Positions 24,144 to 33,321 of a DNA stretch of 64,000 nt are shown here, one piece after another. The notes under the pieces were generated by a model. The model did not search any database. It was not told the DNA's origin and saw nothing but the letters and a program-made list of their open reading frames with translations. Numbering within the stretch: position 1 is the stretch's first letter; every line of letters begins with the position of its first letter. The stretch covers positions 62,001-126,000 of the forward strand of contig NZ_JAVHUY010000020.1 in the NCBI RefSeq assembly GCF_031085175.1, written 5' to 3'. Origin of the DNA: Phytohabitans maris (GTDB lineage Bacteria; Actinomycetota; Actinomycetes; Mycobacteriales; Micromonosporaceae). The position numbers and the translations under genes were made by a program.

Positions 24144-25985
24144 TCAGGACATCCGGAGATGCTTCGCGATGGACGCCAGGTCGATCGTGCCGCCCGCCTG
24201 TTCTTCGTGAACGCCGGCGGGGTATTCGTTGGCCCTGGCGAGGTCTTCGTTGATCCCGGTGGCGCCTTCGTTGCCGCTGGTGGGATCTTCGTTGCCGCTG
24301 GTGGGATCTTCGCCGCCGCTGGTGGGGTCTTCGCTGCTGCTGGTTGGCTCTTCGTTGCGGACGGTGCGGTCGAGCCAGCCGTCGCCGTCGTCGTCGTAGC
24401 GCGTGCGCTCGAAGTGACCGTCACCGTCCTTGTCGTAGTCGGCGGACTCCACATGCCCATCGGCATCGTCGTCGTGGCCGATGATGTCGACCCGCCCGTC
24501 GCCGTCGCGGTCGACCAGGATGTCGACGCCTCCGTCCGCGCGCCCACGCAGGATGTGCTCGTCGTCGCGGCCGTCACCGTCGAGGTCGAGGCCGGCGTGG
24601 TAGCCCTCCGGGACCGCGTAGTCACCCCCGGCCGCATCGACCTGCGCACCGCCCGGCGCGAGCGCGTCACCGATCCCCCCGCCGATGCTGCCGAACCCGC
24701 CGCCCTGATGCAGCCCGCCGGCAAAGACCTGACCAGCCGGCCCCACACCCGCCACCGCCGGCCCAACTCCCGGCGCGGCCGACCCCGCGCCCGGCACGGC
24801 CGACCCAATTCCTGGCGCGAAAGATCCAGCTCCCGGCGCGGGCGGCCCGGCTCCCGGCATGTCCGACCCGGCACCCGGCACCGGCAGTCCGGCTCCCGGC
24901 GGGGCCGATCCGGCACCCGGCGCCGGTGTCCCCGCTCCCGGCAGGCCCGACCCAGCGCCGGGCACGGGCGGTCCGGCTCCCGGCACGGGCGGTCCGGCTC
25001 CCGGCACGGGTGGACCGGCTCCCTCGGCGGGCGGCCATGCGCCTGCCGGCCCCCCGGCTGAAGGCCAACCCGCCCCGGGCCCGCCGCCTTCCGCCGGCCC
25101 GAACCCACCGTGACCTGCTGGCGCGCCGAACCCCTCTGCGCCGCCGTGCCCGCCAGGCGCCGCACCGAAGCCGGCGTGGCCCTCAGCGCCGGGAGCGACA
25201 CCGAAGCCCGCATGCCCCTCGCCGCCCGGCGCCGCGCCGAACCCAGCCTGGCCCGCCGCGCCAAAGCCCGCCTGGCCTGGCATGCCGAACCCGCCCTGGC
25301 CCGCCGCGCCGAAGCCGGGCTGGCCGGGGGCGCCGAATCCAGGCGCGCTGGGGGCGGGCTGGCCGGGCGCACCGAGCCCGGACGCGCCGGGTCCGAGCTG
25401 GCCGGATGCGCCGAGACCGGGCGTGCTGGGTGCGGGCTGGGCTGGTGGGTAGCCGGGAACGGCTTCCTCGGCTGGGCCGAAGCCGTCGGCCTTGACGCTT
25501 CCGCCCGGCGCGGCGCCATCCGTCGTAAAGCCCGCGCTGGACCGGTCTGCGGCGAAGCCGGCGCTGGAGCCGTCCGCGGCAAAGCCGGCGCCTTGGCCGG
25601 AGGTGTCGGCTGGGCCGAAGCCGCTGCCAGTCCCGGCCCCGCCGCCGCTGCCGAGGCTGCCGCCGATCCCGGCGCTGCCGCCGCTGGCGAGGCTGCCGGC
25701 GGTCCCGGTGCTGCCGCCGCTTCCTGGGAGGTTGTCGGCGAGGCTCGGCAGGGCGCCGGCCATGCCGACCAGCGGGGAGAGCATGCCGAAGAGGCTGGAC
25801 TGGTTGGTGCGCACCTCGACGGCGTGCTGGCCGCCGGTCTCGCCGCCGACCTGGCTGTGCAGCAGCTCGATCTCGTCCGGGTCGAGCCGGTAGCCGGCGA
25901 GCGCCGCGGCTGGGTCGGCCGCCAGCGCCGCCGCGAACGCCTGGTCGGTGACCAGCCGCTCCAGCACGGCATCGAAGTCGCTCAT
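24144..25985 (-). CDS. Gly/Pro repeat protein with leader-like N-terminus and Ca-binding-type repeats
   Basis: 613-residue protein, function unknown. Residues 1-45 (FDAVLERLVTDQAFAAALAA, then YRLDPDEIELLHSQV) form a compact helical domain resembling Nif11/LigA-like leader domains of peptide natural-product precursors. A Gly/Ser stretch, about ten GFG-containing repeats, and a long run of PGAGxxxP repeats follow. Next come Asp-rich motifs (DLDGDGRDD, DRDGDGRVD, DKDGDGHFE, DDDGDGWLD) like thrombospondin type-3/EF-hand calcium loops, and an acidic tail with four (S/G/N)EDPTS copies. No signal peptide or membrane helix is visible. The ATG at 25985 has no Shine-Dalgarno. It is the last gene of a unit with an M50 protease whose N-terminus is PqqD/RRE-like. 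Confidence 0.75.
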   Translation of the reverse strand: MSDFDAVLERLVTDQAFAAALAADPAAALAGYRLDPDEIELLHSQVGGETGGQHAVEVRTNQSSLFGMLSPLVGMAGALPSLADNLPGSGGSTGTAGSLASGGSAGIGGSLGSGGGAGTGSGFGPADTSGQGAGFAADGSSAGFAADRSSAGFTTDGAAPGGSVKADGFGPAEEAVPGYPPAQPAPSTPGLGASGQLGPGASGLGAPGQPAPSAPGFGAPGQPGFGAAGQGGFGMPGQAGFGAAGQAGFGAAPGGEGHAGFGVAPGAEGHAGFGAAPGGHGGAEGFGAPAGHGGFGPAEGGGPGAGWPSAGGPAGAWPPAEGAGPPVPGAGPPVPGAGPPVPGAGSGLPGAGTPAPGAGSAPPGAGLPVPGAGSDMPGAGPPAPGAGSFAPGIGSAVPGAGSAAPGVGPAVAGVGPAGQVFAGGLHQGGGFGSIGGGIGDALAPGGAQVDAAGGDYAVPEGYHAGLDLDGDGRDDEHILRGRADGGVDILVDRDGDGRVDIIGHDDDADGHVESADYDKDGDGHFERTRYDDDGDGWLDRTVRNEEPTSSSEDPTSGGEDPTSGNEDPTSGNEGATGINEDLARANEYPAGVHEEQAGGTIDLASIAKHLRMS

Positions 25986-26156
25986 GACGGTCACGGTAGC
26001 CCGGAACAGCAACGGGATACATCCCCAGGTCAGCCACGCTTCGCGACAGGCAGCCCGGCAGGAGGCGGTGCTGGCCGGGCTCGCCGAGAAAGGCGTCCGG
26101 GTTGAGGGCTCAGGCGCCGACGACCCGGCCGCGGAGGCGCGGTGACCGGTGCGCGC

Positions 26157-26372
26157 TCAGTCCAGCTCGGGCATGGGAACGGGCTGCGGCCGCGGCCGGC
26201 ACGTGCCGCACTGGAGGGCGTCCTCGACCACCAGCCCTTCGGCGCGGCGCCGGGCTTCGGAGCGGTGCACCTCCAGGAGGAACGGCCCGAAGCGCGCGTG
26301 ATCCTCGCAGATGCCGCGCCCGCAGAACCGGCATCCCCCACGCGCCGCTTTAGCGCAAAACCAACAAAGCAC
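26157..26372 (-). CDS. 71-residue Cys-rich (zinc-binding) protein
   Basis: Small cytoplasmic protein with CWFCAKAARGGCRFCGRGIC followed by DH and, near the end, CGTC. That makes at least seven Cys plus His arranged as two or three CxxC knuckles, a treble-clef or zinc-ribbon layout. The start is GTG 26372: GAGGAG lies 6 nt upstream and overlaps the stop codon of the M50 gene, so translation is coupled. It lies between the M50 protease gene and the repeat-protein gene in a same-strand unit and is probably part of their function. I recognise the type as conserved in actinobacteria but know no assigned role. Confidence 0.75.
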   Translation of the reverse strand: MLCWFCAKAARGGCRFCGRGICEDHARFGPFLLEVHRSEARRRAEGLVVEDALQCGTCRPRPQPVPMPELD

Positions 26373-26382
26373 CCATGTCTCC

Positions 26383-29300
26383 TCAGCCGATGATGATGCA
26401 GCTAACGGAAGTTTCGCCCGATCCCGAGTTCTTCGCCTCGTCTGTTCCAGTGACGGTTATGACGACTCCCGATGCGTTCTGCCGACCCGCCTCTGCCGGC
26501 AGGACGAAGCTGCCGCTGAATTCCGCGCCACTTCCGGACAGAGAGATCTGACCGCTGAGTTCGCCCATCGTCCACGATCCCCGGACAGAGATCCGACCGG
26601 GTTCGCTCGCGTTGTCCTTGGCAGAGCCCGTGACCCTGATGGTTTCGTCCGAACCGCAGAAGACACTTCTCGGGTCAGCAGCGACTGAGACGGTCGGTGG
26701 GGTGGTGTCCTGGGGAGGCGGCGTTGTGGAAGGCGGCGGGCTGCTTGACGGCGGCGGCTCACTCGGAGGGCCAGTCGTCGGCGTTGTCGGGGGCGGCAGC
26801 GTGCGGCCTGGGGTGGTGGGGGGTACACCGGGTGTTGTCGGGTCTGCTCCGGGGTCGGTGGGGTCGTCCGGGGTGGTGGGGTCGTCGTCCTCGACCGGGC
26901 TGGTCGTCGGTGCGGGCGTGGGCGTCGGGGTGGGGGTCTCCTCGGGGATCAGCGACTCCGACGGCGACGGGCTGTCTGACGGCGTGCCGGCCGGCGGGCG
27001 TACGACTACGCCGTCGCCGCAGGTGAGCGAGCGGTTGGTCACGGGCTGGCGGGTGCCGTTGACGTCGACCTTGCCGTCGGAGACCACCGCGTCGCCGGCC
27101 GTCACCGAGTACCAGGCGGGTCCGTCGTTGACGATCTGGCTGGTGTCGCTGCCGATCTGCAGGGCCAGCGCCGCGAACGCCCCGCTGGTCGAGGCGGTGT
27201 CGGCCAGCATCCGTCCACCGTCGAGGGTCAGCGTGCCGTGCGGCTGCACCTGCCGGCGCCCGGTGCTCCACAGAGGACCGACGTCGGTGCGGGTCTCGGC
27301 GCAGAGTACGAGCGCGGCCCCGCCCCGGAAGGTGAGGCGGCCGGCGGACCGGGACTGTACGCGGATGTCGCTGCCCTCGGCCACGTAGAGGCGGTCGCCC
27401 GCGTCCAGCGTGACCGTGCGCCCGTCGAGGGTGGCGACGACGCGACCGCGTTCGGCGCTGAGCAGTGCCTTGTCGCCGGGCATCTCGGCCCACGCCGGCC
27501 CGGGGATGAGGTTGGCGACGCCGGTGCCGATGGCCAGCAGCAGGAAGAGCAGTACCAGCCACCACATGCGCCGTTCGAACCGCCGGTCGACCTCCTCGTC
27601 GGCGGGGGGCGGCGGGCCGGGCGGCGAGGCGAGCGGCGGGTAGTCGGCGGCCGGGTGTACGCCGGCGGCGGGCGCGGCCCTCCCCCGCACCACCGGGCCG
27701 GGTTCGGCGGCGGCGCCGGCGGGTGAGGCGCCGAGCAGGAGCGGCAGCCCGGAGACGGCCGGGATGGTCCAGAGGCGCACGTGCGTGCGGGCGTACGCGA
27801 CGGGCTCGTCCATCGGGTGCCCCATCGGCCCGATCATCGTGCCGCGGCGAAGCTCGGTGCCGTCCGGCAGGACCACCACGCCGGTGGCGATGACCAGCGC
27901 GGCGTGCGCTGCGGGGAGTACGACCGGTGCGCCCGGTTCGAGCGCGGTGGGGCGGGCCTGCGCGATGAGGCCGATCTTCTCCTCGGCGGCGAGCCCGTCG
28001 AGGGCCGGCGTGTCGGCGAAGAGCGACTCGGCCTCAGCCCGGTCGGCCGGGGGCGGTCCGGGCAGCCGGCCCACGGCGGTGGCGACCAGCGCGGGCGGTA
28101 CGGCGAGCAGTGTCGTGCCGGCGGTGTGCCAGGCGAGCGTGGCGGGCGAGCCGGTGACCGCCGCCGCGAGGCCGATCACGCCGCCCGGGCCGAGCCGCTC
28201 GCGTACGGTGCCCGCGGGATCGCCGGGGCGGCGGCCCTCCATGGCGCCCTCGACCACGACGTACACGGCGGGCTGGGCGGCGCCGGCGAAGACCATCTGC
28301 TGCCCGGTGCGGGGGTGCACCCAGCTGGCGTGGGTCGCGAGGTGGGTGAGGCGGTCGAGCGGCAGCCGGCCGAGCGCCGAGGCGCGCAGCGCGTCGACCC
28401 GGCGGGGCAGGTCGGAGGCGATCCGGCGCTCGGCCGCCCGCCGCCGGGCCTTGCGCCAGAGCCGGCCGAGCCACCCGGCGAGCAGGTAGACCAGCGGCGC
28501 GGCGAGCCCCACCACGACCGCGAAGAGCAGCAGGCGGGCCGGCCAGCCGGAGCGCCACAGCCCGGTTATCAGCCCTTCGACCCGGTCGGTCCAGATCCGC
28601 CAGCCGAGGTTGACGGCGATGACCAGCCAGAGTACGGCGAGCGTGCCGTACAGGGCGATGATCCGCCCTTCCCGGTCGAGCTGGGTCCAGGACGGCGGGC
28701 GGCGGCGGATGCGGGCCACCACGTACGCCAGGCCGCGGGCGCGCAGGTTGGCGATCTCCAGCCAGTCCATCAGGAAGTAGTAGCCGTCGAGCGCGAGGAA
28801 CGGGTTGAGGTTGAACAGCGCGTTCAGGTACCAGGCGAAGGCGAGCTTGAACGCCCACGGCGCCGCCTCGGGCACGAGGAGCCCGACGATCTGGGCGAGG
28901 CCGGCGAGGATCAGGCCGGCCGCCGGGCCGGAGGCGGTGGTGAGCATGCGGGCGCGCCGCCCCGCCATCCACACGTCGGTGGTGTCCACGAAGATCGACG
29001 GGATGCCGAAGTAGACCAGGAACCCGGCCGCCGGCACCCGCCGCCCGGCGTGTTTGGTGGCGAGCGCGTGGCCCAGCTCGTGGCAGGCGAGGGCGAGCAC
29101 GTTGAGCGCGAGCAGCACGGCGGCGCCCGCCGCGTACGACCCGCCGGTCAGGAAGACGGCCTGCTCGCCGCGCCACCAGGTCCAGCCGAAGAGCACGAGG
29201 CCGAGCGCGGCGACCGCCGCCAGCACGAACCCGACCGCGCGGGTGAAGAGCGCCCGGCCGCCGGCCCGGTACAGGAACGTGACCAGCGGGTCGACGTCGG

Positions 29301-29805
29301 CCAGCACCATGCGGCGGCCACGCGCCACGGCCAGCAGCCCACGCCCGACGCGGAGCGGCCAGGGGCGGCGGGCGACCGCGTCGAGCGGGCGGAACGCGTC
29401 GACCGGCAGCTCGGCGAGCATCCGGTTGCCGGCCAGGTCGGCGACGACGCGGGTGACCTGCTCGGGCGCGAGCCGGCCGCTGATCCGGGCGAAGTCGGCG
29501 ACCAGGCGGGCCACGGTACGGGTGCCGTCCATCAGCTGCGCGAGCTGCCACTCCTCCGGCGAGAGGCGCAGGTAGCAGGCGCCGCCGCGGTCGTCCGGCG
29601 AGCGGAGCATCACGTACGGCACGTCACGCACGTTGACCAGCTCGACGGCCTCGATGCCGAGCCGCAGCACGGGCCTGGCCCGCGCAGGGTTGAGCCGCTC
29701 GACCACCGCGGCCCACAGCCCCGGGTCAGCCGGACCGACCGGCCGTCCCGGCGCGCGGCCCGCGAGCGCTTCCCACACACTCACGCGGGTCTCTACGACC
29801 GTCAC
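26383..29805 (-). CDS. M50 membrane metalloprotease with PqqD/RRE-like, cNMP-binding-like and FecR-like domains
   Basis: 1140-residue multidomain membrane protein. Residues ~60-135 look like a PqqD-type winged helix (YLRLSPEEWQLAQLMDGTRT...). The M50/site-2-protease core with several membrane helices follows, with HELGH (His242-Glu243-x-x-His246) and the second motif NPFLALDGYYFLMDW near 334; this is the class annotated as peptide zinc metalloproteases. Two cyclic-nucleotide-binding-like folds lie at ~475-585 and ~595-695. A single membrane helix (~748-766) leads to a FecR-like external region, a long Pro/Thr/Asp linker and a C-terminal Ig-like domain. GTG 29805 is used because of an upstream GGGGGAGGGG. 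It heads the unit with the Cys-rich and repeat proteins. Confidence 0.85.
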   Translation of the reverse strand: MTVVETRVSVWEALAGRAPGRPVGPADPGLWAAVVERLNPARARPVLRLGIEAVELVNVRDVPYVMLRSPDDRGGACYLRLSPEEWQLAQLMDGTRTVARLVADFARISGRLAPEQVTRVVADLAGNRMLAELPVDAFRPLDAVARRPWPLRVGRGLLAVARGRRMVLADVDPLVTFLYRAGGRALFTRAVGFVLAAVAALGLVLFGWTWWRGEQAVFLTGGSYAAGAAVLLALNVLALACHELGHALATKHAGRRVPAAGFLVYFGIPSIFVDTTDVWMAGRRARMLTTASGPAAGLILAGLAQIVGLLVPEAAPWAFKLAFAWYLNALFNLNPFLALDGYYFLMDWLEIANLRARGLAYVVARIRRRPPSWTQLDREGRIIALYGTLAVLWLVIAVNLGWRIWTDRVEGLITGLWRSGWPARLLLFAVVVGLAAPLVYLLAGWLGRLWRKARRRAAERRIASDLPRRVDALRASALGRLPLDRLTHLATHASWVHPRTGQQMVFAGAAQPAVYVVVEGAMEGRRPGDPAGTVRERLGPGGVIGLAAAVTGSPATLAWHTAGTTLLAVPPALVATAVGRLPGPPPADRAEAESLFADTPALDGLAAEEKIGLIAQARPTALEPGAPVVLPAAHAALVIATGVVVLPDGTELRRGTMIGPMGHPMDEPVAYARTHVRLWTIPAVSGLPLLLGASPAGAAAEPGPVVRGRAAPAAGVHPAADYPPLASPPGPPPPADEEVDRRFERRMWWLVLLFLLLAIGTGVANLIPGPAWAEMPGDKALLSAERGRVVATLDGRTVTLDAGDRLYVAEGSDIRVQSRSAGRLTFRGGAALVLCAETRTDVGPLWSTGRRQVQPHGTLTLDGGRMLADTASTSGAFAALALQIGSDTSQIVNDGPAWYSVTAGDAVVSDGKVDVNGTRQPVTNRSLTCGDGVVVRPPAGTPSDSPSPSESLIPEETPTPTPTPAPTTSPVEDDDPTTPDDPTDPGADPTTPGVPPTTPGRTLPPPTTPTTGPPSEPPPSSSPPPSTTPPPQDTTPPTVSVAADPRSVFCGSDETIRVTGSAKDNASEPGRISVRGSWTMGELSGQISLSGSGAEFSGSFVLPAEAGRQNASGVVITVTGTDEAKNSGSGETSVSCIIIG

Positions 29806-29921
29806 CCTCTGCCCCTCCCCCAAGGTTGCGGGATGCAGAGTACGGATCAGACATCGACCACTGGGACAGCCAGTCCGCTACCTGACAACACCCGTACAGC
29901 CAATTCAACGCAGAGTAAGCG

Positions 29922-29971
29922 CGAGCGGCGGGCAACGTGGCCAACCCCCGAGGTCCACGTCGCCCGCCGCT
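29922..29971. terminator. 18-bp stem hairpin after the htrA-like gene
   Basis: The arms at 29922-29939 (starting GAGCGGCGGGC) and 29954-29971 (ending GCCCGCCGCTC) pair over 18 positions with a single mismatch, enclosing a 14-nt C-rich loop. It lies about 65 bp past the stop of the minus-strand HtrA-like gene and before the start of the M50 unit. It therefore probably separates the two transcription units. Confidence 0.75.
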
Positions 29972-30037
29972 CTTTGGGGAGGAGGCGGAGTGCCGTTGTG
30001 TGGCACCGGTCCGCCCGTCGTGCGCCGGTACTGCTTG

Positions 30038-31666
30038 TTAGGACGCTTCAGCGAGCGTCACGGTTGCCGTCTGCTCCTGACCATTTCGCTTGAACGTGAT
30101 CTGCACCTGGTCGCCGACCTTGCCGGCCTGCACGGCGCCCACGAGGTCGTCGGAGTCGCTGATGTTCTTGTCGCCGAACTTCGTCACCACGTCGCCCTGC
30201 TGGAGGCCGGCCTTGGCGGCGGGGCTGCCTTCGGTGACCGAGCCGATCAGCGCGCCGCCACCGTCCGCGTCGTTGACCGAGACACCGAGTGACGGGTGGC
30301 TGACCTTTTCACCGTTGCGCAGGGCGTCGGCGACCGACTTGGCCTTGTTGCTCGGGATGGCGAAGCCGACGCCGATGTTGCCCGAGCTCTGCCCCGCGGT
30401 GAGGATCGCGGTGTTGATGCCGATCACCTCGCCCCGGGTGTTGATCAGGGCACCGCCCGAGTTGCCCGGGTTGATCGCCGCGTCGGTCTGCAACAGACCG
30501 GAGATCGAGCTGACCGGCGCCTGCTGCTGCCGGGAGAACGGGTCGCGCTGCTGGTCGTCGCCGGTCTGGATGGTGCGGTCCTTGGCGCTGATGATGCCGG
30601 AGGTCACCGAGCCGTCGAGGCCGAGCGGGCTGCCGAGGGCGAGCACGGTGTCACCGACCTGCATCCCGTCGCTGTCGCCGAACGCCGCCGCGGTGAGGCC
30701 CGAGACACCGTCTGCCTTGATCACGGCGAGGTCGGTGCGCGGGTCGGTGCCCACGACCTTGGCCGAGGCCGTCTTACCGTCGGCGAAGGTCAGGCCTATC
30801 GTGCCGCTCCCCACGCTCTCCACGACGTGGTTGTTGGTCAGCACGTATCCGTCTTCGCTCAGGACGACGCCGGAGCCGCCGGCGTTGCCCGCGGTGATCG
30901 AGACGACGCTCCCCGCCACCTTGGCCGCGATGCCCGGCAGATCCGCCTGGTTGAGGACGGGGGCCGCGGAGTAGGTGCGGTTGACCGTGGCGGGCGAGTC
31001 GTCGAGGGCGGTCGCGATCGCGCCGCCGGCCACGCCGGAGCCGGCCATCAGCACGAGCGCGGCGACGCCGAGCATCGCGTAACGCCCGAAGCGGCCGGAG
31101 CGCTGGTGCTGCCCGGGCGGGGCACCGGGCGGCTGCGCCCACACCGGCACCTGGCCGGGCGGGAGCGGGCCGTAGTGGGGAACGCCGCTCGCCGGCGGCG
31201 GCACCGCGCCCGGCGGCACCGGGCCGTGCGCCGCGGGCCCCGGGGAGACCGGGCCGGGAGCGCCGGCCGGAGGCGCGGTCACCGGCGGCACGCCGGCGCT
31301 GGGGTATCCCGCGTTGCCCGGCCAGGTCGGCTGGTGGGCACGGTCGGGGTGCTGCCACGGGCTGGGCGGCGGAGCGTAGTGCCCCGGCGCCGGGCCGGCG
31401 GGCGTCGCGGCCGGGGCGGTGAAGGCCGGAGGCGCGGGCGGCGTGGCCGGGATCGGGGCGGTCGCGTCCGGGGCGGGCGTGTCCGGCGCCGCGGAAGGAG
31501 CCGGGGCGGGCGGGGTGGGCTGCTCGGAGACGACCGGGACCTGCTGGGTCTCGTCGGAAGAGCCGGACTGCTCCCGTGCGGCGGGGGGCAGCTCGGAGGT
31601 CGGGTGCGACGGCTCGGCGTCGGGGCTGACCGGCTGCCGCTGCGGGTTGGTCTCATGCTCGCTCAT
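30038..31666 (-). CDS. HtrA/DegP-like membrane-anchored serine protease (PepD-like)
   Basis: 542-residue envelope protease. A ~190-residue cytoplasmic Pro/Ala/Gln-rich N-terminus precedes one membrane helix (MLGVAALVLMAGSGVAGGAI). The external trypsin-like domain shows LTNNHVV (His), TDLAVIKA (Asp) and AINPGNSGGALI (Ser, about residue 402). A PDZ domain starts near HPSLGVSVND. It follows the response regulator and sensor kinase genes on the same strand, as pepD follows mprAB in mycobacteria. It is therefore probably an envelope-stress protease under the control of that two-component system. The gap to the kinase gene is 63 bp; a hairpin lies downstream. Confidence 0.92.
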   Translation of the reverse strand: MSEHETNPQRQPVSPDAEPSHPTSELPPAAREQSGSSDETQQVPVVSEQPTPPAPAPSAAPDTPAPDATAPIPATPPAPPAFTAPAATPAGPAPGHYAPPPSPWQHPDRAHQPTWPGNAGYPSAGVPPVTAPPAGAPGPVSPGPAAHGPVPPGAVPPPASGVPHYGPLPPGQVPVWAQPPGAPPGQHQRSGRFGRYAMLGVAALVLMAGSGVAGGAIATALDDSPATVNRTYSAAPVLNQADLPGIAAKVAGSVVSITAGNAGGSGVVLSEDGYVLTNNHVVESVGSGTIGLTFADGKTASAKVVGTDPRTDLAVIKADGVSGLTAAAFGDSDGMQVGDTVLALGSPLGLDGSVTSGIISAKDRTIQTGDDQQRDPFSRQQQAPVSSISGLLQTDAAINPGNSGGALINTRGEVIGINTAILTAGQSSGNIGVGFAIPSNKAKSVADALRNGEKVSHPSLGVSVNDADGGGALIGSVTEGSPAAKAGLQQGDVVTKFGDKNISDSDDLVGAVQAGKVGDQVQITFKRNGQEQTATVTLAEAS

Positions 31667-31729
31667 GACATTTACCTTCCCCGCTCGCTCTTCAACGCTC
31701 CTGAGACGGCACTGAACGTTCGCTGTGAA

Positions 31730-33304
31730 TTACGGGCCGTCGGGCTGCTCACCGTCGTCGAGCGCGAGCGCCTCGCCGTCGTCCGGCGCCAGCGGCAGTC
31801 GTACCCGGAAGGTCGCGCCTTTGTCCGGGGTGGAGTCGACCTCGACGGTGCCGTTGTGCGCGGCGACCAGCGCGGCCACGATGGCCAGCCCCAGGCCGCT
31901 GCCGGTGGAGCCGTCGACCCGCCGGGTGCGCGCGGCGTCGGCGCGGTAGAAGCGCTCGAAGACCCGTTCGGCCTGCTCGGCGGTGAGGCCCGGGCCGGTG
32001 TCCGCGACCTCGACCACCGCCTCGCCCTGGCCGCCGCGCCGGTCGGCCAGTAGGCGCAGGGTAACCGAGGCGTCGGCCGGGGTGTGCGTGAGCGCGTTGG
32101 TCATCAGGTTGCCGATCACCTGGCGCAGCCGGGCGTCGTCACCGAGCACGACCAGCTGTCCGGCGCCCGGAGCGACCTCCAGGTGGATCTCCCGGTCGGG
32201 CGCCATCGCGCGGGCGGCCTGCACGGCGTCGGCGGCCAGCACCGGCAGCTCGACCGGCGCCAGCTCCACCGGGCGCTCGCGGTCGAGGCGGGCCAGCAGC
32301 AGCAGGTCTTCGACGAGCAGCCCCATCCGGGACGCCTCGTCTTCGATCCGGCGGACGAGTCGGGCGATGTCTTCCGGCGAACCGGCGGCGCCCTGCCGGT
32401 ACAACTCGGCGAAGCCGCGGATCGTGGTCAGCGGGGTGCGCAGCTCGTGCGAGGCGTCCGCGACGAACTGCCGCATCCGCTCCTCGGAACGGCGGGCCCG
32501 GGCCTCGGAGGCCTGGGCGGCGAACGCGGCGTCGCGGGCCGCCGACTCCGCCGCCCGGGCGGCCGTCTCGGAGTCGGCGCGGGCGGTGAACGCGGCCTCG
32601 ATCTGCGCCAGCATCGAGTTGAGCGCGCGGGAGAGCCGGCCCAGCTCGGTCTGCGGCTCCTCCTCCCCCGGCTCGGGGTCGGGCACGCGGCGGGTCAGGT
32701 CACCGCCGGCGATCGCGGCGGCGGTGCGCTCGATCTCGTTGAGCGGTCCAAGGCTGCTGCGGACGATCGCCGCGCCGATCGTAGCCAGCAGGATCAGCAC
32801 CGCGCCGCCGACGAGCGCGTCGACCCAGATCAGCCGGGTGACCGCCTCGTCGACGTCGACAAGGCTCTGCGCCACCGCCACCAGCCAGCCGTTTGGCAGC
32901 TGGGTGACCTGCACCCGCCACCGCACCCGCTGGTCGGGCGCCTTAACCGTGAACGGCTCGCCGATGCGCTCCTGGAAACCCGCGTAGTCCTGCGGGAGCC
33001 GGGGCAACTGGCTGGCCTTGACGAGGTTCGGAGAGTCGACCAGCGGCGGTTCGTCCGAGTCCGGGCGGACGGTGGCGACCACGATGTCGGTGGAGAGGCC
33101 GACGAAGACCTTCTGCCCACTCATCGCCGACGCCTGCGCCGCCGAGCTGAGCACGCCCAACTCGGCGTCGACCTTGTCGATGAGGTAGCTGCGCAGGGCG
33201 AACGCACTGCCGATGCTGATCACCAGGAGCGCCGCGCCGACCAGTACGAGGACCGAGGTCACCAGCTTGACGCGGAGCGGGACGCGCCGGACCAGCTTTA
33301 ACAT
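31730..33304 (-). CDS. Sensor histidine kinase (MprB-like)
   Basis: 524-residue membrane kinase. TM1 (VTSVLVLVGAALLVISIG), an external sensor of ~120 residues, TM2 (ALVGGAVLILLATIGAAIV) and a HAMP domain (SLGPLNEIERTAAAIAGGDL) are followed by a notably long Ala/Arg/Glu coiled coil. Next come the H-box ASHELRTPL (His ~285), N-box NLMTNALTHTP, G1 VADTGPGL and G2 GSGLGLAIV. It phosphorylates the response regulator encoded 17 bp upstream. Gene order RR-HK-HtrA matches mprA-mprB-pepD, suggesting sensing of envelope stress; the signal itself is inferred. Confidence 0.93.
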   Translation of the reverse strand: MLKLVRRVPLRVKLVTSVLVLVGAALLVISIGSAFALRSYLIDKVDAELGVLSSAAQASAMSGQKVFVGLSTDIVVATVRPDSDEPPLVDSPNLVKASQLPRLPQDYAGFQERIGEPFTVKAPDQRVRWRVQVTQLPNGWLVAVAQSLVDVDEAVTRLIWVDALVGGAVLILLATIGAAIVRSSLGPLNEIERTAAAIAGGDLTRRVPDPEPGEEEPQTELGRLSRALNSMLAQIEAAFTARADSETAARAAESAARDAAFAAQASEARARRSEERMRQFVADASHELRTPLTTIRGFAELYRQGAAGSPEDIARLVRRIEDEASRMGLLVEDLLLLARLDRERPVELAPVELPVLAADAVQAARAMAPDREIHLEVAPGAGQLVVLGDDARLRQVIGNLMTNALTHTPADASVTLRLLADRRGGQGEAVVEVADTGPGLTAEQAERVFERFYRADAARTRRVDGSTGSGLGLAIVAALVAAHNGTVEVDSTPDKGATFRVRLPLAPDDGEALALDDGEQPDGP

Positions 33305-33321
33305 TGCCGCCCACCAAGCGG

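Noticed and set aside
24098-25972. 624-codon minus-strand frame overlapping the repeat-protein gene
   Set aside because: Low-complexity shadow of the Gly/Pro repeats; the frame used for the gene has the coherent N-terminal domain and calcium-type motifs.
27781-30093. 770-codon plus-strand frame opposite the M50 gene
   Set aside because: Composition-driven antisense frame; the minus strand has complete protease motifs and a good ribosome-binding site.
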